Of a DNA stretch of 64,000 bases, positions 56,011 through 64,000 are shown one piece after another (position 1 is the stretch's first letter; each line of letters begins with the position of its first letter). Source of the DNA: Hydractinia symbiolongicarpus (Eukaryota > Cnidaria > Hydrozoa > Anthoathecata > Hydractiniidae); the NCBI RefSeq assembly GCF_029227915.1, contig NC_079885.1:10343001-10407000 (forward strand). The letters run 5' to 3'. Below the pieces are notes generated by a model. The model was not told the origin of the DNA, made no database searches, and worked only from the letters and a program-made list of their open reading frames with translations. A program made the translations under genes and the position numbers.

Positions 56011-56525
56011 TACTTTAAGGGATTTTCGCAATTTTGGCCCCTTTTCGCGAAAATTTCTGCCCCGTAAGAAATTTAACCTGAAAATCTTCTAAAAGTCGTT
56101 AAAGTTTTTTCCAAATTTTAAAAGCCGAAAACTCTTAAATAACGAGGGCTACGAGGACAAAGGTAGAAATAATAGAATCACAACGAAAAAAAATAATCAG
56201 CCCAAAATGGCTTTAAAATTCAACTCTAAAAATGGCTCCAAAGCCCGACTTAATGTGGGGAAATCAGCTAAAAATCGAAAAACGGAAGGGGTTGAATACC
56301 TTAGTATCAGAAATTTCAAATTTCAAGATAAAAAACGAAGAGAAGAGTAAATCAATTTTTTTATTGAAATTTATTGTCATAAGTTTTTGTTTCTAAAAAT
56401 GAAGATTTTGGAAAATTCAGGAAAGTTTTCTTTGTAAAATTTCTTCCAGAAGTAGAATTCGCGAAAATTAACTTCGTGAAATTTCGCAATTTTTTATCCT
56501 CGCGAAAATTTCCGCCCTTAAAGTA
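56011..56525. mobile_element. MITE with TACTTTAAGGG ends and TTCGCGAA boxes
   Basis: TACTTTAAGGG at 56011 and its exact complement CCCTTAAAGTA ending at 56525 are terminal inverted repeats, followed inward by TTTTCGCGAAAA-type boxes at both ends. No coding. Length is 515 bp. The superfamily is unclear; TA at the outer ends would fit Tc1/mariner. Confidence 0.6.
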
Positions 56526-56702
56526 CACACCATTCTTAAAAATATTCAAACATTAAGAATAATATCAATGACTGGGAGGTTACTTGTAAGGGGGGACATC
56601 TCCCATTACTACTTAGAGCAGTTTTAACACGAATTTATCGTATAATTTGGAAAAACAAGTGTGCTATAATAAAATCTATTAAAATATTATTCACTTGTGT
56701 TT
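56526..56702. other. 3' flank of the kinesin gene
   Basis: Probable 3' untranslated region of the minus-strand kinesin. On that strand AATAAA-like sequence lies within 150 bases of the stop. Confidence 0.35.
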
Positions 56703-59391
56703 TTACTTTTCAACTTTCCTTGTAGCTTGTCCCAATTCTACAGATCGTACTCGTTGAGCGAAATTTAAACTGCATATGGTTTCTGAAACGTTTTTTTCCA
56801 CGGGAGAAACCTGTACCACCATCAATGTTTTTGAATCGCCACCTGAGATAAAAAACAAGTCAATACACTTCATAACAGGTACAATATGCTAATTATGATA
56901 CTGATAGCAGTTTTTAACTTAAAGCGCATTTATTGTTTCGGTAAAGTATTCTTAATTTTATGTTCCGTAAAATCCTATACACAGCTTTTTCTGTGGGTAT
57001 TGAGTTTAGGTCCTGTGGGAGTTATGGCTTTTGCTGCAACTCCGGATGGCGAACCAGCACATTTAATATAAAAAAGCACTCACCCAGACAGTCTTGCAAT
57101 AAATAGGTTAACTTCGTGTTGCGGTATGGTACATGTTGTTGTTTATTTTTTAACGAATGTATGACATCACCGAGAGACAGAAGTGATTTGTTGATGTTTT
57201 GTGCTTCCTTCAAACGCAACCCTTCTGATCCCGATTTTGAGATGCGCTCACTGCCTGCCAAATCAACAAGATTCAATTTTCCTGAAAATTGCGAAAAAAT
57301 AAAATTTTAACAACACAGCCAACAATCGAAAAAATAATGGCAAACATGAACTATTTTTTATGTGGTGTTAAACCCAATATACAACACATTACCGCGGGTG
57401 GCAAAGTTTGTTTCCCAATGGTCTTAACGCGAACCGAAAGAACTTTAAACTTGAAGTAGCGTTAGCAACAAAATATGGCGACAAACATTTTATTTACTTT
57501 TCCCACTTATGCATTCCATAAGGGTTAGTCAAGTAATAGGGAACGGACATTCTGATATTTCCTTACTATTTTTTCATTATTCCAAATGAAATATGGCACG
57601 CAAGTCAGGACAGGGCGAATCAATTGCAGAGCACATTTCCTGCTTAGCGGGCCCAGGTCTAGTCAAATGACCAAACCAAAATCGATAAAACTAGATCAGT
57701 GACAAAGGAAAACAGACAAACTTGTAGTGGTTCTAACCTGTTATTTTCGTGTTTGTGTTAATGTTGTGACCGATCACTGAAACAGTCAGGATAGAATGTG
57801 ATCGACTTGAACGTTCATTCATATCTGTACAGGCCGTTATTCTGTTACGATGGCCCAGATTGATCACCTAAAAACGGGCAATGAAATACATTATGTCTAT
57901 TAAAACATAATTCTTATTCTGTGTTACTTCGTCCTGATAAGACTTGATGTCCCATCTTGCGTAATTACAATTGGCTTGAGCATGTTGTGTAACATTTTAA
58001 TTTAAAAAATTACTGTAGGTCACTTTGTGAGTTAGCTAGATACAGGCCATTATAATGCTTGACAACCAGAAAGAACGACAAAATAAGATACAATGGTCCA
58101 AATAAACGATATCTACTCTGCTTTTAACAGGGCGTTTTCTGCCCATCGCTCATCGTTCGTACGCTCTAGTTTCTTAAAATTTATAACGGATGTTTTGACT
58201 TCTTAGGGTCTCACACAAAATTTGCGTTTTGTATTAAAATGTGCGTGTCATTTAATTCGAAAGAGATCCTCTGGAAAAGGCACCTATTTGTTAAGGTTTA
58301 TAAGCGCCCGTATTATTACAAGTGCTCCTGTTTTAATGAGGAAAGGGAGAATTTGAATCATCTGGTACTGGCTGTGACATTTCAAGAACAAAAAGAGCAG
58401 AAAAACAAACAAACAAGAACAAAAACAAACAAATAAAAAAGAAGAAAACAAAAAAAAACAAAAACAAACAAACAAACAAACCTCGTTAACTTCGTCGACA
58501 CAAGTAACTTTGACATGAGTCATATTAGGGACATGGATACCATCTTTACTTTGTTTAATATCTAACTTGGTCGTCGGTTCTGTGCTCAACAAATCCCGTA
58601 ACATTTCATTATATATTTCCATAAAACTGACTAAAATAGTATACTCCCAGTCAAGTTGCTCCTCAGTCTCTTTAAACAACAACATCAATGCTTGTTGGTT
58701 GATGCCAGGATTAGTTTTCGTACCCTACAAAATAAATTTCCGTTTTACAATTGACAACTAACTTTCCAGTGATTGGCAACTAATAGCCACAAAAAATGTG
58801 TTGATTTTTTTGTAGGTCGCATCAAAATTAAGTTTCACGATTGATTTTGGAAGTGGGTCTTACAGCTACAAATTTCTTTTTTTAAAAAAAAGAGATAAGA
58901 AAAGCTTGGATATTGGGAGAAATTTCGCTTTTTTTAAGGAGATTTTCCTGCGACTAAGAAAATTCATGTAAAAAATTAAAAGATAATTTCTTAAAATAAC
59001 AGAAATTGTAGCCAGTACACAAGCATATAACTTTCTAGAGTCACAGTCGATGTAGTAAAAATTCCTTTGTTTTAAATTGATTAGTAAAAAAAAGTACAAA
59101 GTAAGGAAAATTTAAGGATCTTTTTTTTACTTCAAGGTTATTTAAAGAAATTTTCTATCATCCCCTCTCTCCCTCTCTCCTAAAGCTGGAACCAAAAAAA
59201 CAAAATTGTGTAAACACGAGTTTACCTCCATGGTGTACGTTTTACCACTCCCTGTTTGTCCATATGCAAATATACAAACATTGTAACCATCCAAACAAGA
59301 TGTGATTAGTGATTGCACATGGTTAAACACCTGGAAAGTAATTAGATGATACATTTGAATAAGTAAATAAATAAATAAATAAATAAAGAAG

Positions 59392-59446
<55 letters not shown>

Positions 59447-62400
59447 AAAACAGTCAATCATAGCCAATTAACCCAACTCGAAAATTTTTTTGTGTGGAAA
59501 TTGATACGAAAGTATACATCGCTGATGAGCCGTTTTTGCTGCATCTGTTTCAGACGGTACGAAAAAAGGAAAAAATGCATTAGTTTTCTGATTTCATTTT
59601 ATGACTCTTCGAACTAAAGCTGAAATACCATAAACAAATAACAAACCCATTTACCTCGGTTTGTGATGCTTCAGGTTTAAACACTCGATCCATTTCAAAC
59701 TTTCGCATCGTATTCTTATGATTAACATAAACAATCGCAGAATCGTCATCATTAAAACTAGTTACGTTAACACAGTCTGCGCCATCTTCGCGAATGATGG
59801 GGCGCACGCGACACAACACGCGAATGTTTCCTTTCAATTCAATTAATGTATTATGCAGTTTCTTTCGTAATTGTATTTCTTTTTTATACTTATGGACAAG
59901 TATTTGCGACTTCCGGTTTGTATCGTCAACAGCTTTCAACAACTATGAGAAATAACAGATGAAGCTATACAAATACTTAAAGAAAACACGTGATAATATG
60001 GGCTAAGCAAAGAATGATTTAGCTGTTTCTTCCGAGGAATGTTTACAGAACTTCTTTATAAGACAATGCGAGTTACCGCAACAACAACAACACATGAAAA
60101 TTACGTAGAAATCCCCCCTTTACAAAATCAAAATTTTCCAATGACCACGAAATTCATAAGATCACACAGACCTAAACATTAAGGTAAAAGTGACAAGAAA
60201 TCTTCCAATACCCAAAAAAATTTCTATGTAACAAACAAGATTCCGATTAACATTTTCTGCCTAACTTTTCCGAGAGATTGTAAGCCCTTAATACCTGTGT
60301 CTTGATGTGAATTAAACTGGGTTGAATCGCATTCTGCATTTGCACAATATCCATCTGCAGCTGTATTTTAAAAAGCTTGACATCATTCAATTCCTTCAAG
60401 AGAGTATACACAGCTTGTTTTAACTTATCGTAGGTCGTTTTCATGCCACTGTATTTCTCTTCAGTTTTTAAAATAGCTGTTTTTACTTGAGCTGCAGTTT
60501 GAGTTTTGAAAGTTGCTTCTCGATGCTGGAACTCTGTTGCTGCAAGTTCCAACTCGCTCTGTTTGTTGTTAATCTGGAATGAGGAAAAAGAAGTGTTAAA
60601 TTGTGAACATGCACAGCGAGATATTCTTCAATGCTCAGTGACGAGCTTGCTAAAATGATACATTATTGTTATTTTATTCGTCATACTGCAAAGCAAAGTA
60701 GAATTGTTTGGTTTAGTCTGCAAAATTTTGCCTTACCATTTCGGTCACGAAGGGAAGAATAATGAAAGCAAAGTATGAGAAATTGGCGGCGTGTTGGCAA
60801 TGGAGAAAGCTGGGTTGATAATCAAAACATATTTAACAAAAGAGAACGTGAAAAATGACATTTATTTTATCACCAGTCTTACAAAAGACGCAAGTATATA
60901 GGCTTTGGAACGCCATTTTAGCTTCGATTATGAATCTCATACGTAGTTTTGTTGATTCATCCTCTTTTAGCCATAAATCCACTGCTCTATAAAGTCAGAT
61001 TACAGTGGGCAGACAAATATAAGAGAAAGACTGGCTCCTTTTTCCAATACATAATATGGTAAAATTGTCGCAACCATTACAACCATCCTTTTTCCTGAAA
61101 CATGGTTTCCAAAACTAATATTGCTGGTATTAATGCTTCCGGGAATTCTAACTATTTCATTGACCCGATTTGAACAAGGTTTTTTTTAATTCTCCTTTAT
61201 CCTAAATGCAATTAAACTGCAAAAGTAAAACGTATCACCTCATCTTGAAGAGATTTTTTAATTTTCATTTCTTGTTCAAATCTTTTTTCCAGCATCTTAA
61301 AAGTTTCAATCTGTGTTTCTAAGTCTCTTATCCTCTCTTTATTACCATTTTCCCTTTTTTCAGATTGTTTCAATTTCGCTTTAAGATCTTCTGCTTTTTC
61401 CTCCTAAAGAAATACGCTTAAAGTATATACAATATGAAATACACACAACAATATATAGCAGTCCGGCATATATCAGCATGTGGCGGCATATGTAACATAT
61501 ACACATATAGTCTGTAGCAATTGTGGTAATGTTACAAAAAAATCATTATTAACAATGTCTACAATGGACAAGAAGAGACTGATGCACTCATTTTGTGTTG
61601 GATAAATGGCTGGCAGTTTCAACATTTTACGTCCGTTGTATTTATCGTCAAACTGCACCAGAGAAGCTCTAACTCAGTTTATTTTCTTCAAAATTGTCTT
61701 GAGTTCTCTTGAGTATTCTTGTTACGTTTAATTTAAATAAATTTAATTTTCCATGTGGTTTTTGATTTTCAAAACCTTTTTTTACTTTTCATTTTTCATT
61801 TCACTGACTTTTCCAGCGACGTTAAAAGCTTTTTCGTAACCAGTCTTACCATCTCAGCTACCTTTCTTTGCAACCTTCGAAAATCAAGTGATAGATTTTG
61901 TTTTTCGTTTCTAACCGACTCCAGTTGTTTTTCTTTGTCTTCGTCAAACACTTTTCGAACCTGCACCTGAAATAAACACAGTTGTTTATCCTTAAATGTT
62001 ATAGTATCATAAGTAACTTTTTTTATATACATGTGAAAGAATCCAGTTACAGAAACCTTTTAAATTTATTATACTTCTTACCATAAACATTTTGTTGTTA
62101 TTTCATGAAAATAATGTAAATGAAACGTTTTAAACGAAATAGACAACAGAAATATATAGTAATTTTTTTATCGATACGATAAAAAATTACTCAAACTACT
62201 ATTTACTAGTATAAGTCAAATGTAATGTGTTCTAAAAGAATTTTGCCTTACTTATAAATCATTGTAAAAAATATAATCGGCTTTGCCATTCACAGACAAA
62301 AAGACAAGTTTTTGTATTAATATAAGAGATCATAATGTGAGAAGAAAATCTTCATACCTTTGGTGGCGTGCAGGACAGAATGGTGTATTTTGTTTCTAGA

Positions 62401-62579
62401 TCTCGTAACTTTTTCTTCAATTTGATATTCTCAGATTCCACCTCTGACATTTCTGCAGAATGCGTTTCATCTTTTTGAGATAGTTTGTCTTGCAGTGTTT
62501 GTACCTCCTTCTGAAGTAATTCAATTTTTCCACGATTGACGGTTACATAAAAATTGTCCTTTTCCCCCAAGGCATGCAA
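56703..62579 (-). CDS. KIFC3: kinesin-14 motor protein, KIFC3-like, 5'-partial
   Basis: Ten exons on the minus strand: 62358-62579, 61850-61966, 61239-61403, 60295-60573, 59655-59942, 59226-59330, 58482-58724, 57738-57867, 57084-57281 and 56703-56842, all phase-compatible, giving 628 residues to the stop. Exons 1-4 code a long coiled coil (heptads rich in L, E, K and Q). Exon 5 contains the kinesin-14 neck [15 protein letters not shown]. The motor follows: ATP loop [29 protein letters not shown], switch [10 protein letters not shown], switch [11 protein letters not shown], and [15 protein letters not shown]. The ending [11 protein letters not shown]...VRSVELG is closest to KIFC3. A C-terminal motor with the neck before it implies minus-end-directed movement on microtubules. 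About 200 N-terminal residues are missing compared with vertebrate KIFC3; no exon was found between 62580 and 64000. Confidence 0.92.
58380..58481. repeat. CAAA-type microsatellite abutting a splice donor
   Basis: Runs of AAAC/AAAAC units end exactly at the kinesin exon border (58482). On the coding strand the intron therefore opens GTTTGTTTGTTTG. Confidence 0.85.
59362..59448. repeat. AAAT microsatellite in kinesin intron
   Basis: About twenty AAAT units with few interruptions, within 30 bases of the exon that starts at 59330. Confidence 0.95.
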
Positions 62580-64000
62580 CTAGAAAATAAAAAGTTTTCC
62601 TTTCACACTTCACATTTCAAACATGCAGCATGAAACAAAATGAACAAGTTGTGTCTGACCAACCTGTATTACAGTTCAAACTGTTATGTCACAAGAACAA
62701 TCTTTAAAGAACAGGCTCAGTATGTTCAGAATTTAAGAACAGGCTCAGGTATATGCTTAGATAACACCTTGGTGTGCTTATTTCAAAAAATAATTGTTTT
62801 ATCCTTACATGTTCTTTTTTAATGATACAAAAATTAGAGATGTCCATAAAGTTTGAAACACGTCTCAACAATCCATGTTCCAAATTGCCTATTTTTATAA
62901 AACAAAGTGTTTTAGATGTGACTTTTATAAATATGCTTAAAATAATATATTATCTTTTCAACTCTGGTCCATAAGCTTTAGTTTAGGCTCTTATTTTTGT
63001 ACAATTTGTACCTACATATTTCAATACTGTCAAAGAAAAATGAATTAGTGATAGATTAACCATTCACAATGTTTAGCTGTAATCCCTAGGTTCCTCAGTT
63101 TTTGATTTTGCTGGTTTTCTTGTATGTTTTCATAGCTCAAGGAGAGAAAAAAAAAATTCAAAATTCAAACAAAAGATTTAAAAGGCATACTGCTTACATA
63201 TTTTAGTTATTAGGATTTTGTGTTGTTGGTAATGACATTTTGAAAAAGTATATATAAAAGTATAAATGGACACATTACATTACATTGCCTTTTTTCACAA
63301 TGCCTTAGTATACCTATTGCAAACTTTACCATACCATCTATGCAAAATTAATTCATTTTAAAAAAGGACAGAAGGTATTCATGAAAATAAAACTTAAATC
63401 TAAATTTTGGGAAAACTTGTACTTTTCGTAAAAATGCGCAAATGCCAAAATGAAATAAATTAACCATTATATTGTTTCTTTATGACATGCATTTTTCTAT
63501 GTACAAGTATTTGTTTCTTTTCTGCAGTTCTCTCAAACACTGTTCCTAATCGTCCATGATTCTCAAAAATCGATCTTTGCAAAAAAATCCTTGCAGTACT
63601 GGTATGCGAAAATTAGTAAAATCAGCAAAACATTTCTTTGTGTTTTCGTAAACTAAGTCATTCTATACTATTAATCCATAAAATAATTGCGAAAAATATA
63701 TCGTAGAAAAATCTCTTGGAATAAGAAAGGCCAACTGAACAGAAGTGGTTCATATATGCAGCATGTGGAAGAATATGGACTAGTTTAGGGAGGAAATAGA
63801 CAAGATTTAGGGTAATTACTTCCCTCTGATCCTACTTTCACAAAAAAGAATTGAAGCAAGAATTTATTGCAGCTCAGACTTGAACGTGGGGCACATAGAT
63901 GGCTATGATAAACTCTAGCGATTTATGGATTTTGCATGCATGGATGTATTGACAGTTATTCTTGTCATCCAGAAAAATAATACCATTATTTGATCCTTTG
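62580..64000. other. upstream part of the kinesin gene, presumed intron
   Basis: The acceptor at 62580 (TTTCTAG on the minus strand) requires an upstream exon, but no minus-strand coding segment could be recognised to the window edge. Confidence 0.45.

Noticed and set aside
62580-64000. Upstream kinesin exons within the window
   Set aside because: Minus-strand frames were scanned for coiled-coil coding next to an AG acceptor and a GT donor; none was convincing.

Overview
This is AT-rich animal nuclear DNA. Genes have short phase-consistent introns with GT/AG borders, coding density is low, and many transposon families are nested or adjacent. A KIFC3-type kinesin, non-LTR retrotransposons with a 2A-like N-terminus, a Penelope-like element remnant with hammerhead-like motifs, a pogo/Tigger transposon and a Kolobok-like transposon together suggest an early-branching metazoan. 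A cnidarian, perhaps a hydrozoan, is my best guess. That is inference, since no taxon-diagnostic gene was found.

Layout. 1-16 kb is mostly non-coding and holds repeats: palindrome-ended Helentron/HINE-like pieces, two copies of a short inverted-repeat element (one carrying a Penelope GIY-YIG fragment), a decayed pogo-like element with a HIRAN-like reading frame, and hammerhead-like motifs. 16.17-21.24 kb is one 5.07 kb DNA transposon with matching inverted ends and two convergent spliced genes. One is a nine-exon THAP/Kolobok-type transposase on the minus strand, with one homopolymer frameshift. The other is an intact three-exon gene on the plus strand whose product resembles the cytoplasmic ballast domain of P2X7 receptors. 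21.47-44.65 kb is a tandem array: one short unit (21.5-22.6 kb) and two 10.05 kb units. Each unit carries a gene for a four-span membrane protein, and the long units also carry an intact major-facilitator transporter gene, a short GC-box-rich DNA element, a tRNA-derived SINE and the left part of a pogo/Tigger transposon. Only the last unit runs into a complete 2.7 kb pogo element (43.91-46.62 kb). 47.4-50.9 kb (minus) and 51.7-54.3 kb (plus) are two broken CR1/L2-like non-LTR retrotransposons. 56.7-62.6 kb holds the last ten exons of a kinesin-14 gene (KIFC3-like) on the minus strand; its 5' exons were not found and probably lie beyond the window.

The host genes that look functional are the kinesin, the two identical transporter copies and the three four-span paralogues. 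The rest is mobile DNA. The most notable system is the transposon that pairs a THAP transposase with a P2X7-ballast-like accessory protein. Second is the mosaic, very recent 10 kb tandem duplication, which could also be an assembly artefact. Exon borders were read by eye from splice consensus and reading-frame continuity; nothing was verified by search.
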